37,734 bases of DNA from Oscillospiraceae bacterium. GTDB lineage: Bacteria > Bacillota > Clostridia > Oscillospirales > UBA929. The stretch is from positions 1 through 37,734 of the forward strand of contig WRIZ01000025.1 of the NCBI GenBank assembly GCA_009782475.1. The letters are read 5' to 3'. The stretch's first letter is position 1; each line of letters opens with the position of its first letter. The notes under the pieces are model-generated. The model did not search any database. It was not told where the DNA came from and worked only from the letters and a program-made list of their open reading frames with translations. This document shows positions 11,322-19,693 of this stretch, in pieces. The position numbers and the translations under genes are program-made.

Positions 11322-13010
11322 TCAACGGGGGTCAATGATAAAGTCATGATTCGGCAGCATATTCCGTGAGCGGGAGGGGTTTGAAAAATCCTTCCGCTCA
11401 ATGTTGAGCATTTTATAAATCACGCTGGCCGCCTCGGCTCGTGTCGCGCCCCAATGCGGGCGGAATGTCCCGTCCGGCATCCCGCTCATGATGGAATGGA
11501 TGCGCATGGTGACGACGGCGTCGTTGAACCACATCGGCGGGGCGACGTCGGAAAAGAATGTTTGGCCGTAGTCGATGGTGTTGGGGACATGCAGCCCTTT
11601 TACACAGAAGGCCGCCAGTTCGGCGCGGGTCACCGGATCGTCGGGGCGGTAGGCTTTTCCGTCTCCCGACATCAATCCCGCGTTCACAGCACTCCATAAA
11701 TAGGAGGCTCCCCAGTGGTTTTTGATCTCGGCGGGCGCGGCGGAAAGATTGGTCGCTGGACGGACGCCAAGCAGTTTGCATAGCAGCACGCAGACTTCGG
11801 CGCGGGTCACCGACCATTCGGGCGCGCATAACGAGTTTCCGACGCCCGAGAGGACGCCGAGTTCATACAATTCCGCCATCGCCTCCTCCGCCCAATGCCC
11901 GGCAAGGTCGGTGAACGGGATGCCGCCCAGCCAAAGGCGGTAACCGTTCCAAAGCTGCTCCGGTTCTTGACCCAAAGCCCAGCTTCCGACACCCAAAAGA
12001 CCGTATTTCCGGCAGAGTTTCATTTTTGCGGCGTATGAACGCTCATTTTCATACCATATATCATATTTTCCGGCGTCTGTTTTTGGATCCAGCGTCCTGC
12101 CGCCCCAAAGTTTCAGGGTTGGGTCAGTGTTTTTCACCGTTACCGTTGCGCGGGCGCATTCATTGCGCTCGTCATACCAGCGGCTGGACGCATAGTTTCT
12201 TGTAATGGTTTCGATGTTGCCGACGGTGAACGCCCTTCCGGTTATTTTTCCGCCGTTGTTCAATGAAGCCCAAAACCGACCATAAAACGGGACGCCCATC
12301 ATCAGTTTCTCCCGGGGGATATGCCGCAGGGCTTCTTTGACGGACGATTCGATGAAATCATAGGAGGCAACCGGCCCGGCCGGGCTTCCTTCATACGATT
12401 GGTCATAGGTCATCAGCATGACCGCGTCGCAATACCGGCCGATCGCTGGGTAATCATACATACCGTGCCAGCCTGTTGTCAGCTTATAGGGGTTGGCCGC
12501 GACCGCCGCGCTCAAAATCTTGTCTCTTGGCAGCGAATTGCTCAAAATACGGATGAAATCGGTAAACGCATCCCGGTCTTCATGAGTCAGGTTTTCAATA
12601 TCCACATCCAACCCATCTAAACCGTAATCTTTGACCCATTTAACCAGCGTTGCCGCAACCGAAGCCCGGCTGGCCATCGCTTTTCTTGCCGAGGCGCGAT
12701 CCCAATGGTTGGAGACAAATGCCGTGACTCTGATCCCCTGCCGCTGCAATGATTGGATAAAGAGCTTATCGGGCGTTTTATACGGCGTAAGGATCGCGTT
12801 GCCGTTTGCGTCGATTTCAAAGTAATCGGCAACGACGGTTGACAGATTGCCGCGTGTGCGGTTGATGTTGTTTGTGTATATCGGGCTTGAACCGCCGTAC
12901 AGATAGGTCAGACTCTCATACGGCAGAGCGAGGCATCGAACAATGAACAACGAACAATGAACAACGATTAAGCCAAATAAAATGGACAGTTTACAAAATC
13001 TTTTGAACAT
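11322..13010 (-). CDS. Secreted GH18 glycosidase with three SLH domains
   Basis: Cell-surface glycoside hydrolase of the GH18 (chitinase/YaaH-SleL-like) family, anchored by S-layer homology domains. Residues 1-28 form a signal peptide. The GH18 barrel (about 35-345) has the catalytic DGLDVDIEN motif with E139 as acid, plus AVMLMTYD and GVPFYGRFW strands and a C-terminal GVGSWALGQE. Residues about 365-550 carry three SLH repeats (FTDLAGHWAEEAM; IKNHWGASYLWSA; FFSDVAPPMWFNDAV). Relatives cut N-acetylglucosamine linkages in peptidoglycan or cortex; the substrate here is not known. The ATG directly follows the U-run of the upstream terminator, with no separate ribosome binding site, so either translation starts within terminator-derived RNA or the true 5' end differs. 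Part of the signal peptide is encoded by a 7-nt tandem repeat. Confidence 0.85.
   Translation of the reverse strand: MFKRFCKLSILFGLIVVHCSLFIVRCLALPYESLTYLYGGSSPIYTNNINRTRGNLSTVVADYFEIDANGNAILTPYKTPDKLFIQSLQRQGIRVTAFVSNHWDRASARKAMASRASVAATLVKWVKDYGLDGLDVDIENLTHEDRDAFTDFIRILSNSLPRDKILSAAVAANPYKLTTGWHGMYDYPAIGRYCDAVMLMTYDQSYEGSPAGPVASYDFIESSVKEALRHIPREKLMMGVPFYGRFWASLNNGGKITGRAFTVGNIETITRNYASSRWYDERNECARATVTVKNTDPTLKLWGGRTLDPKTDAGKYDIWYENERSYAAKMKLCRKYGLLGVGSWALGQEPEQLWNGYRLWLGGIPFTDLAGHWAEEAMAELYELGVLSGVGNSLCAPEWSVTRAEVCVLLCKLLGVRPATNLSAAPAEIKNHWGASYLWSAVNAGLMSGDGKAYRPDDPVTRAELAAFCVKGLHVPNTIDYGQTFFSDVAPPMWFNDAVVTMRIHSIMSGMPDGTFRPHWGATRAEAASVIYKMLNIERKDFSNPSRSRNMLPNHDFIIDPR
12938..12965 (+). repeat. 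Four tandem copies of heptanucleotide GAACAAY
   Basis: GAACAAT and GAACAAC alternate twice without mismatch beyond the final base. On the minus strand this encodes part of the hydrophobic core of the GH18-SLH signal peptide (VVHCSLFIVR). Seven is not a multiple of three, so gain or loss of one unit would shift the reading frame. Confidence 0.85.
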
Positions 13011-13053
13011 AAAAAACCCGCCTTTGGCGTTATTCTTCCCAAAGGCGGATTTT
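13011..13053 (-). terminator. Rho-independent terminator of ispH-rpsA
   Basis: On the minus strand CCGCCTTTGG pairs with CCAAAGGCGG across an 11-nt loop, followed by six T residues. The T-run touches the ATG of the downstream GH18-SLH gene. The only purine-rich candidate for that gene's ribosome binding site (AAAGGCGGG) lies inside the 3' arm of the stem. Confidence 0.9.
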
Positions 13054-13063
13054 ATAAAGCGGT

Positions 13064-15088
13064 TTATTCTTCTTCCGTTTCCTCTTTTGGCTCTTCATCC
13101 GTTTCATCGGCAAAATCGGAAGAAACCTGCGGCGACTCTTCACCGTTTGCAATCGCGACGATCTCATCCGGCCCGGTGTCTATTTGATCTTCGGGTTCGG
13201 TTTCCATCAATGCCCGCGCGGATAAGGATATTTTATGGCGGATCAGGTCAATATCGGTGATTTTAACATCCATTTCATCGCCTTCATTGACCGCGTCGGA
13301 AGGTTTACCGATGCGGCGGTCTGTCAGCTGGGAGATGTGGATCAGGCCGTCTACGCCGGGCATGACTTCGGCGAAAGCTCCGAAAGGCATCAGTTTATTC
13401 ACTTTAACCTTAACAACGTCACCGGGTTTATAGGTATCCACGAATTTAACCCACGGATTGTCTTCCTGTTTGCGGTGGCTCAATGAAATGCGGTGACGCT
13501 CCTTATCGACGCCGATCACGGTGACGTCAAGCGGATCGCCCACTTTCACCAAGTCAGACGGGGCTTTGACGCGCTGCCATGACAGCTCCGAAAGGTGGAC
13601 AAGGCCGTCAACCCCGCCGATGTCAACAAAGACGCCGTACGCCGTGAGCGACTTCACCACGCCGTTGTAGCGTTTGCCAATCTCCACGTTATCCCAAACC
13701 GCTTCGGCCTGCGCTCTGCGGTCTTCCTGAGAAACAGAACGGATAGAGCCGACGACGCGGCGTTTGGAACGGTGAAATTCGGTGACGCGCAGGCGCACTT
13801 TTTGCTTGAGCAGATTGCTCATCGGCTCTTCCCGGGGCAGCCCGGTTTGAGAAGCGGGCACAAAAACGCGCACACCTTTGACTGAAACAACAACGCCGCC
13901 TTTGTTCTCCTCAACGACAATGCCTTCCAACACGGCGCGTGATTCCTGCGCCGATTCTACATCCTCCCAGCTCTTAACCGTGTCTAGCCTTCGTTTGCTG
14001 AGCATGGCAGTCCCTTCAACGTCGTTGACGCGCATGATATACGTCTCGATCTCGTCTCCGATTTTAACCAGCGTAGTCGGATCGGCCGCGGGGTCGTCGG
14101 TCAGTTCGTTCAGGGGGATATACGCCGCGTGTTTGCTGCCCAGGTCAACTTGAATTTCGTTGGGTGAAATGCCGGTGATAATGCCGGTGATCTTTTCGCC
14201 GGTGTGCAGCGGCCGCAGGGTCGAGTCGATCATTTCCTCAAAGGTTGGTTCAGCAGCAGACAGGTTCATCTCTTCGCTCATTTGTTTCACTACCTCCTCA
14301 ATGATGGCAGACGGCGTGGAAGCCCCCGCAGTGATGCCTATACGCCCGACCCCTTTGGGAATAGCCAGTCCTTCCTTCCCCTCTGTCAGAAGAACGGGGC
14401 ATTCACAAACAGCGGCCAGCTTCCGCGTATTGGCACTGGCACGGTCTCCCACGACAACCATGACGTCTACCCGGCGCGACAGCTCGGTTGTTTTCAACTG
14501 CCGCAATACGGTCGTCCTGCATATTGTATCAAGTATTTTACCGTTTGTACACTCTTTTTTCAGAAAATCACCGCATTTTTCATAAACGCCGGATTCCGAC
14601 GTTGTTTGCGCGGTCATTGTCACGGGCTCTAAAGGGTTTATCCGTCGTTGGACAAACAGTTCCTTCAATTCATCAAGATTGGAAAACACAAAGCATCTCC
14701 GGCACCAGGCGGCGGTAGCCGTTACCTCGGGGTGTTCCGGGTCGCCGAAAATCAGAATAAGCCGCCCTTCTTCCGAATCGGCGGCGACATGTTTATGGAT
14801 GCGTTTCACATCGGGGCAGGTGGCGTCTATATAGGCAATCCCGCTTTGTTCCAGTTCGCTGTACAGTTCCGGCGGCGCGCCGTGGCTGCGGATCACGAGC
14901 ATCCCGCCTTTGCGGAGTTCATTCAATGATTGAATGACACGCACGCCGGCTTTCTCCAGTTCGGCAACAGCCCGGCGGTTGTGGATCAGCGGGCCTAACG
15001 TATAGCAGGGCGCGGCGTCCCCGGCCAGTTTGACAGCCCGCGCCACACCGTAGCAATATCCCGCATCCGGGACAATGTCAATCTTCAC
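13064..15088 (-). CDS. ispH-rpsA: IspH fused to a four-domain ribosomal protein S1
   Basis: Two-part protein known from Clostridia. The N-terminal part (1-285) is 4-hydroxy-3-methylbut-2-enyl diphosphate reductase, the last step of the MEP isoprenoid route. Its three iron-sulfur cysteines are C12 (GYCYGV), C91 (DATCPDVKR) and C190 (DTICRTT), with the conserved GDPEHPE loop. The C-terminal part (about 295-645) has four S1 RNA-binding domains; the last two are the clearest (GVFVDIGGVDGLVHLSELSW and GAFAEVMPGVDGLIHISQL). An acidic tail ends the 674 residues. The start is GTG 15088, after AAGGA, overlapping plsC by 11 nt. Why the two activities are joined is not known to me. It ends the cmk-plsC-ispH string and is followed by a strong terminator. 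Confidence 0.95.
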   Translation of the reverse strand: MKIDIVPDAGYCYGVARAVKLAGDAAPCYTLGPLIHNRRAVAELEKAGVRVIQSLNELRKGGMLVIRSHGAPPELYSELEQSGIAYIDATCPDVKRIHKHVAADSEEGRLILIFGDPEHPEVTATAAWCRRCFVFSNLDELKELFVQRRINPLEPVTMTAQTTSESGVYEKCGDFLKKECTNGKILDTICRTTVLRQLKTTELSRRVDVMVVVGDRASANTRKLAAVCECPVLLTEGKEGLAIPKGVGRIGITAGASTPSAIIEEVVKQMSEEMNLSAAEPTFEEMIDSTLRPLHTGEKITGIITGISPNEIQVDLGSKHAAYIPLNELTDDPAADPTTLVKIGDEIETYIMRVNDVEGTAMLSKRRLDTVKSWEDVESAQESRAVLEGIVVEENKGGVVVSVKGVRVFVPASQTGLPREEPMSNLLKQKVRLRVTEFHRSKRRVVGSIRSVSQEDRRAQAEAVWDNVEIGKRYNGVVKSLTAYGVFVDIGGVDGLVHLSELSWQRVKAPSDLVKVGDPLDVTVIGVDKERHRISLSHRKQEDNPWVKFVDTYKPGDVVKVKVNKLMPFGAFAEVMPGVDGLIHISQLTDRRIGKPSDAVNEGDEMDVKITDIDLIRHKISLSARALMETEPEDQIDTGPDEIVAIANGEESPQVSSDFADETDEEPKEETEEE

Positions 15089-15692
15089 GTTTCTTTTTCC
15101 TTTTGTCCGGCGGTTTTAGCGTATATATCCCCTGCCTGATCTGCTCGCCTATGGCTTCATACTGCTCCGCGCTCTTGATTCCCGGCTGCTTTTCAGCCGT
15201 AAACGGTTTGCCGACAACAGCCTCAATGCGGTTGAAGAACACTTTCCGCCCGACCGATAAATAAATAGGAAGAAGGGGCGCGCGCGAACGAACGGCCAGC
15301 ATAGCCGCCCCGTTTTTCAAGGCCGCCCCTTCGTCGTCATTGACAATGCGGCGTCCCTGCGGGAAGATGAGTACCTTTTGCCCCCCTTTGAGAATGTCCA
15401 GCGTTGTGCGGATGGCCGCCATATCGGAAGCCCCTCGCTCGACCGGATAGGCTCCGAGGGCGGTGATCAGCTGTTTCAAGCCAAAAATCTTAAAAAGCTC
15501 TATTTTGGCCATAAAACGCGGTTTGTCCGTTCTTATTAACGTCAGCGCGATCAGCACCGGGTCGGAGAGGGACGAATGGTTGACGCAAACCAGCGCCGCG
15601 CCCTCGGGGATATTCTCCCGTCCTGTTACTCGGAACCGGTAAAGGAGTTTATAAATCGCCCCGACGACGATATGCGCGAACTTATAAAACAT
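15078..15692 (-). CDS. plsC: 1-acyl-sn-glycerol-3-phosphate acyltransferase (PlsC family)
   Basis: Makes phosphatidic acid from lysophosphatidic acid at the membrane. The 204-residue protein has an N-terminal hydrophobic segment, the catalytic HxxxxD motif as NHSSLSD, a MAKIELF block II, and block III as FPQGRR in place of the usual FPEGTR. The block III change (Glu to Gln, Thr to Arg) touches residues tied to glycerol-phosphate binding, so acceptor preference may differ. Good AAGGAG upstream; it starts 10 nt after cmk and overlaps ispH-rpsA. The order cmk-plsC-ispH/rpsA is common in Clostridia. Confidence 0.88.
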   Translation of the reverse strand: MFYKFAHIVVGAIYKLLYRFRVTGRENIPEGAALVCVNHSSLSDPVLIALTLIRTDKPRFMAKIELFKIFGLKQLITALGAYPVERGASDMAAIRTTLDILKGGQKVLIFPQGRRIVNDDEGAALKNGAAMLAVRSRAPLLPIYLSVGRKVFFNRIEAVVGKPFTAEKQPGIKSAEQYEAIGEQIRQGIYTLKPPDKRKKKRED

Positions 15693-15702
15693 TTGACTCT
15701 CC

Positions 15703-16350
15703 TTAAACGCCCAATTTTTCCCGTATCAGGTTCTCGATCAACCCGACGCTTTGCTGAAAAGTGTTTCCGGTGGTATCCAACAGGATGGCGTCGGGAGCCT
15801 GGCGCAGCGGTGCTTCTTTACGGGTGCTGTCGTTATGGTCGCGGGTGATGATGTCTTGCAGGATTTGCTCATAGGGCGGGGCATCCCCGCTTTGAGACAA
15901 CTGCGCTACTCTCCTCCGGGCGCGGTCTTCGGGCGATGCCGTGAGGAATATCTTCAAATCGGCGTCGGGCAGCACAACGGTTCCGATGTCGCGCCCGTCC
16001 ATAATGACGTCTTGTCTTTTAGCCAAATCTCTCTGTAAATCCAGCAGGAAGGCGCGCACTTCCGGCAAAGCCGAACAGTCGCTTGCCGCTTTAGAGACTT
16101 CATGTTTTCGGATGTCTTCCGTTACATCCCGCTCACCGTCAAACATCCGCTGCTCGCCGCCGCTGAACTTCATCGACAGTTGGATTTCTTCCAAATCAAG
16201 CAAGCCTGTCTCCAAACAACGCAGCCCGATGACACGGTACAACGCCCCGGTATCTACGTAAACAAAGCCCAAACGCCCCGCAGCGGTGCGGGAAATGGTG
16301 CTCTTCCCCGCCCCTGATGGCCCGTCTATGGCGACGCTTCTGTATTTCAC
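15703..16350 (-). CDS. cmk: Cytidylate kinase
   Basis: Phosphorylates CMP and dCMP using ATP. GTG start at 16350 after AGAGGGA. The 215-residue protein has the P-loop GPSGAGKST, the YVDTGALYR substrate motif, the MDGRDIGTVVLPDADLK core shared by all Cmk proteins, and a lid region RRRVAQL. Length is typical. It lies 41 nt after the flavoprotein gene and leads into plsC. Confidence 0.95.
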   Translation of the reverse strand: MKYRSVAIDGPSGAGKSTISRTAAGRLGFVYVDTGALYRVIGLRCLETGLLDLEEIQLSMKFSGGEQRMFDGERDVTEDIRKHEVSKAASDCSALPEVRAFLLDLQRDLAKRQDVIMDGRDIGTVVLPDADLKIFLTASPEDRARRRVAQLSQSGDAPPYEQILQDIITRDHNDSTRKEAPLRQAPDAILLDTTGNTFQQSVGLIENLIREKLGV

Positions 16351-16391
16351 TCACAATCCCTCTTTTCGTAACCCTTCATTTGCTGCGGCTC

Positions 16392-17576
16392 TTAGCCGCT
16401 TGCGGCTTCTCCGGCCGCCCAGCCTGTAGACCACGCGATTTGCAGATTATAGCCGCCGGTAAAACCGTCTAAATCCAATATTTCTCCGGCAAAGTATAAC
16501 CCTTTACATAGCTTAGACTGCATGGTTTTCGGATCGACTTCTTTCAAATGGATACCGCCGCGCGTGACAACGGCTTCGTCAAACGACCCGGTTCCCGATA
16601 CGGCAACCGAAAAGCCTTTGATGACTGCCAGTAACGACAGCCGTTCGGCGCGCGTGACCTCCGCCGTTTTCCTGCGCGCGTCCAAACGGGCAAGGCTTAA
16701 CACGATTGGGATCATCCGCTTATGCAGCAGATCGTTCAACGCGTTGCCGAGTTCGCGGGCGGCGTATGTTTGAAAATCCCGCAAAATCCGCGCGTCCAGC
16801 TGCTGTTCGGTCAGCCCGGGTTTCAGGTCTATGACCACCGAGACGCCATCTTGCCAATGCGAAGACGCGCTCAATACCAGCGGCCCGGATATGCCGAAAT
16901 GGGTGAAGAGCATTTCACCCGGCCCTTCGCGGAAAATGACCTTTCCCGCTTTATCCCGTAATTTCAGCGTCACATTACGCAGTGACAACCCTTGCAGTTC
17001 CCCGCAAAACGTGTCAGGCGAAAGCAACGGAACGAGGGCGGGCGAAAGCGGCGTAACGGTATGCCCCGCCTTTTTTGCCAGTTCATACCCGTCGCCTGTC
17101 GAGCCTGTTTTTGGATAGGAAAGTCCACCTGTTGCTACTACAACAGAACCATTCGAGCAATCCAGCTTCGTCACGCGCTGTTTTCTGCGTTCCACGCCCA
17201 ATCTCTCTGTTTCGCGCACGAGCGCGTTTACAATGTCTGAAGACTGCTCGCTTTGGGGGAAGACCCGCCGCCCGCGTTCGGTGACCAGCGGGACGCCCAG
17301 CTGCTCAAAAAATGCCATGGTATCTTGGGGTGAAAAGCGTGACAACGCGCTTCGCAGAAAGGTTTTATCGCTGCAATGATCCAAAAACTCGCTGATGTCA
17401 CAATCGTTCGTTAGGTTGCAGCGTCCTTTTCCCGTGATAGACAGTTTTACACCCGGGCGTTCATTGCGTTCTATTAAAAATACCTTTGCCCCGCATTGCG
17501 CCGCCCGGATGGCCGCCATCAAGCCGGCCGCCCCCGCGCCAATGACGGTTACAGTCCGGTTAGACGGAACGGACAT
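16392..17576 (-). CDS. HI0933/YhiN-family FAD-dependent flavoprotein
   Basis: NAD(P)/FAD-binding protein of the HI0933 family; the physiological reaction is unknown. The start is ATG 17576, 7 nt after AGGAG; a TTG two codons earlier is too close. The N-terminus has the dinucleotide motif GAGAAGLMAA followed by the glutamate of the adenosine-binding strand (LIERN), then the family block SITGKGRCNLTND. The C-terminus has GLYFAGEILDLDGFTGGYNLQIAWSTG (in two overlapping pieces: FAGEILDLDG and GGYNLQIAWSTG), the second FAD contact. It overlaps the pseudouridine synthase gene by 17 nt. This gene is regularly found upstream of cmk in Clostridia. Confidence 0.9.
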   Translation of the reverse strand: MSVPSNRTVTVIGAGAAGLMAAIRAAQCGAKVFLIERNERPGVKLSITGKGRCNLTNDCDISEFLDHCSDKTFLRSALSRFSPQDTMAFFEQLGVPLVTERGRRVFPQSEQSSDIVNALVRETERLGVERRKQRVTKLDCSNGSVVVATGGLSYPKTGSTGDGYELAKKAGHTVTPLSPALVPLLSPDTFCGELQGLSLRNVTLKLRDKAGKVIFREGPGEMLFTHFGISGPLVLSASSHWQDGVSVVIDLKPGLTEQQLDARILRDFQTYAARELGNALNDLLHKRMIPIVLSLARLDARRKTAEVTRAERLSLLAVIKGFSVAVSGTGSFDEAVVTRGGIHLKEVDPKTMQSKLCKGLYFAGEILDLDGFTGGYNLQIAWSTGWAAGEAASG

Positions 17577-18168
17577 ATTCAATCTCCTTTTGGGTCAAAT
17601 AACGCCATTTTCCCGGTTTGAGTGAATCCAAAAGCAATTTCCCTTCCCGGACACGGATCAAACGAATCACTGTAAGGCCTTTTTCTTTACACATATTCCG
17701 CACCTGATGTTTTTTCCCTTCCGTGATGGTGATCGTCAGCTCTTCGTCAGGCAGCACCGTTACTCTATACTCTTTTTCGATGCCGGAAGACGGATGGGTC
17801 AGTTTCCGCACAGCCGCGCCGTCGTTTGTCATCAGCAGAAGCCCTTCGCTCTCTTTATCCAAACGCCCGACCGGCACAAGGTAGCCCAATTCTTCCGGCA
17901 GCAGGTCGCGCACCGTTGTCTCCGCATGAATATCGCGCAAGGTTGTCGTCACCCCGCGCGGCTTGTGAAGAAGTATGTAAATTGCGTCGGGGCGGGGCGG
18001 AAGCGGTTTTCCGTATACGGTGACCGTTTGCGTTTCAGGGTCGGCCGAGTCGCCGAGGCCGGACGTTACACCATCGACCGCGACGCCGCCGTTGGCGATG
18101 ACGGTTTCAGCGGCGCGGCGTGACATCAATCCATACGACGATATGATTTTTTGCAGGCGTTCTCTCAT
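17560..18168 (-). CDS. RsuA/RluB-type pseudouridine synthase, internally shortened
   Basis: Isomerises uridine in ribosomal RNA; RluB-type members act on 23S rRNA. Residues 1-50 form an S4 RNA-binding domain. The catalytic block is GRLDKESEGLLLMTND with D104. The later block is EGKKHQVRNM, normally EGRNRQVRRM. Between EKEYRVTV (about 138) and LTITITEG (about 144) roughly 35-40 residues usual in the family are missing, making the protein 202 residues rather than about 240. Reading frame and flanking motifs are intact, so this looks like an in-frame deletion. GGTAAGG before the ATG overlaps the end of the dacF-like gene. Activity cannot be judged from sequence. Confidence 0.85.
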   Translation of the reverse strand: MRERLQKIISSYGLMSRRAAETVIANGGVAVDGVTSGLGDSADPETQTVTVYGKPLPPRPDAIYILLHKPRGVTTTLRDIHAETTVRDLLPEELGYLVPVGRLDKESEGLLLMTNDGAAVRKLTHPSSGIEKEYRVTVLPDEELTITITEGKKHQVRNMCKEKGLTVIRLIRVREGKLLLDSLKPGKWRYLTQKEIEYVRSV

Positions 18169-18170
18169 CC

Positions 18171-19229
18171 TTACCCCTCAGACAGTTTTTCCGCAATCAA
18201 CGGGCATTGCGCTAGAACCTTACCGTCAAGCATAGCTGTCAGCATTCCAATGCGCTGCCCTGGAATGACCGGCTGCCACATATAGCGAGGCAGAAAGACT
18301 TGTATCTCCAGCAACCCTTCCTCTTCCTTTTCCAATAGAACACGTTCGGTTTTGATGGCTTTCGCCTTCACATTATCCCCGCCGATCACGGGAACTTCGC
18401 GGAAGACTTGATCTTCAACGCAAAGTGTTTTTAGGCTATAATTGTTAAACCCGTAATCCAGCATGGCGGCGTGATCCGCCCAGTCGTTATGATCTTTGAG
18501 CGTCACCGCGATCAGGCGCATCCCTTCGCGGGTCGCGCTGGACACCAAACAACGCCCCGCGTTGATGGTATACCCTGTTTTCACGCCGTCGGCTCCGGCG
18601 TATGACCATAGCATACGGTTGTGGTTCTTGATGGTGATACCGTTGACTTGGGCGTATTTGCTGGAGACGATTTTCGTGAAAACCTCATTTTGATGGGCAG
18701 CGCGGGTCAGGATGGCCATATCGCGCGCGCTTGAAAAATGATGTTCGGCATTCAGGCCGTGCGGGTTTTGGAAAGCTGAATTTTTCATCCCCAGCGACGC
18801 CGCTTTTTCATTCATCTTTGCTGAAAAAGCGTCAATACTGCCCGCGCAATGGATGGCCAGCGCGGCCGCCGCGTCGTTTCCCGATTTCAGCAGCAATCCG
18901 TACAGCAAATCACGCACCGTTACCAGCTGTTCGGCTTGAAGGTACATGGAAGAACCCTCAACGCCGACCGCTTCGGCGGGAACTTTTAGCGTTTGATCAA
19001 GGTCATTGCAGCATTCCAATACGACAAGAGCCGTCATGATTTTGGTGGTGGACGCAATCAAGCGTTTTTGGTCGGCTTCTTTTTCAAATAAAACCGTCCC
19101 TGTTTCAGCGTCCATTAAAACAGCCCCTTCGGCCGAGACCGAAGGTTTTTCCGCCGCCAAAACAGGCGTGACCGATGAAGCCAGCAGTGCAAACGTCATA
19201 AACAGGCCGAAAAAGGTTTTCAAACGCAT
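18171..19229 (-). CDS. dacF: D-alanyl-D-alanine carboxypeptidase (S11, DacF type)
   Basis: Low-molecular-weight penicillin-binding protein that trims the last D-Ala from peptidoglycan stems outside the membrane. The start is ATG 19229 after GAGGTG; a GTG at 19238 is part of that site. The signal peptide ends near PVLA-AE. The active-site triad of motifs is S60-T-T-K63, SGN (KSGNDAAAA) and KTG (DGVKTGYT). The C-terminal beta domain (about 270-352) follows, but I see no clear amphipathic anchor helix. DacF homologues are forespore-expressed in Bacillus; the location after ytfJ supports a sporulation link but does not prove it. Confidence 0.9.
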   Translation of the reverse strand: MRLKTFFGLFMTFALLASSVTPVLAAEKPSVSAEGAVLMDAETGTVLFEKEADQKRLIASTTKIMTALVVLECCNDLDQTLKVPAEAVGVEGSSMYLQAEQLVTVRDLLYGLLLKSGNDAAAALAIHCAGSIDAFSAKMNEKAASLGMKNSAFQNPHGLNAEHHFSSARDMAILTRAAHQNEVFTKIVSSKYAQVNGITIKNHNRMLWSYAGADGVKTGYTINAGRCLVSSATREGMRLIAVTLKDHNDWADHAAMLDYGFNNYSLKTLCVEDQVFREVPVIGGDNVKAKAIKTERVLLEKEEEGLLEIQVFLPRYMWQPVIPGQRIGMLTAMLDGKVLAQCPLIAEKLSEG

Positions 19230-19297
19230 TCCGTTCACCTCAAGCAGAGATTACAACAGAAGTGTTCCCCGCGCCTGTTCATTTCATAATCGGCAGA

Positions 19298-19690
19298 TTA
19301 TGGCTGTTCTTCCTGTTGCTTCTTCGCCTTGCGATTGTCGAGAAAAGTTTCCGCTTGTTTGATCACTTTGGGGATCAAGTCCGCAATTTTATCAAACGTC
19401 GTCTCGTTTGCTCCAGTCACCGGGAGCAGCTTCACCGTTTGATCGCTGACGATCAAAAAGGCCACGGGGGATACTTTGACACCGCCGCCCCCGCCCCCGC
19501 CGAAATTGCTGTTTGCCCCGTAATCCGAGCCGCCTGTGCAAAAACCCATCGACAAACGGGTAACGGGGATGATGGTGGTTCCGTCCGCTGTTGTGACAGG
19601 CTCGCCGACAATGGTGTTTACGTCCACCATTTCACGCAAACCGGACATGGTCGCGCTCATCAGTTCGGCTATTCCTTTGTTCCCTTCCAT
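19298..19690 (-). CDS. ytfJ: Spore protein YtfJ/GerW
   Basis: Homologue of Bacillus YtfJ (GerW), a spore protein linked to SleB-dependent germination. The 130-residue protein has the family features: IxELMxxTMxxLxxMVDVNTIVG, a Gly run (GGGGGGG at about 64-70), VSPVAFLIV and a C-terminal helix rich in Lys and Gln. It lies 3 nt after the DUF2953 gene with AAAGGCGG upstream. A 7-bp inverted repeat, CATAATC/GATTATG (19285-19302), overlaps its stop codon. Confidence 0.9.
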   Translation of the reverse strand: MEGNKGIAELMSATMSGLREMVDVNTIVGEPVTTADGTTIIPVTRLSMGFCTGGSDYGANSNFGGGGGGGVKVSPVAFLIVSDQTVKLLPVTGANETTFDKIADLIPKVIKQAETFLDNRKAKKQQEEQP

Positions 19691-19693
19691 CGC

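Noticed and set aside
19285-19302. CATAATC/GATTATG inverted repeat at the ytfJ stop as a terminator
   Set aside because: The 7-bp stem is AT-rich and lacks a T-run on the minus strand, so termination is doubtful.
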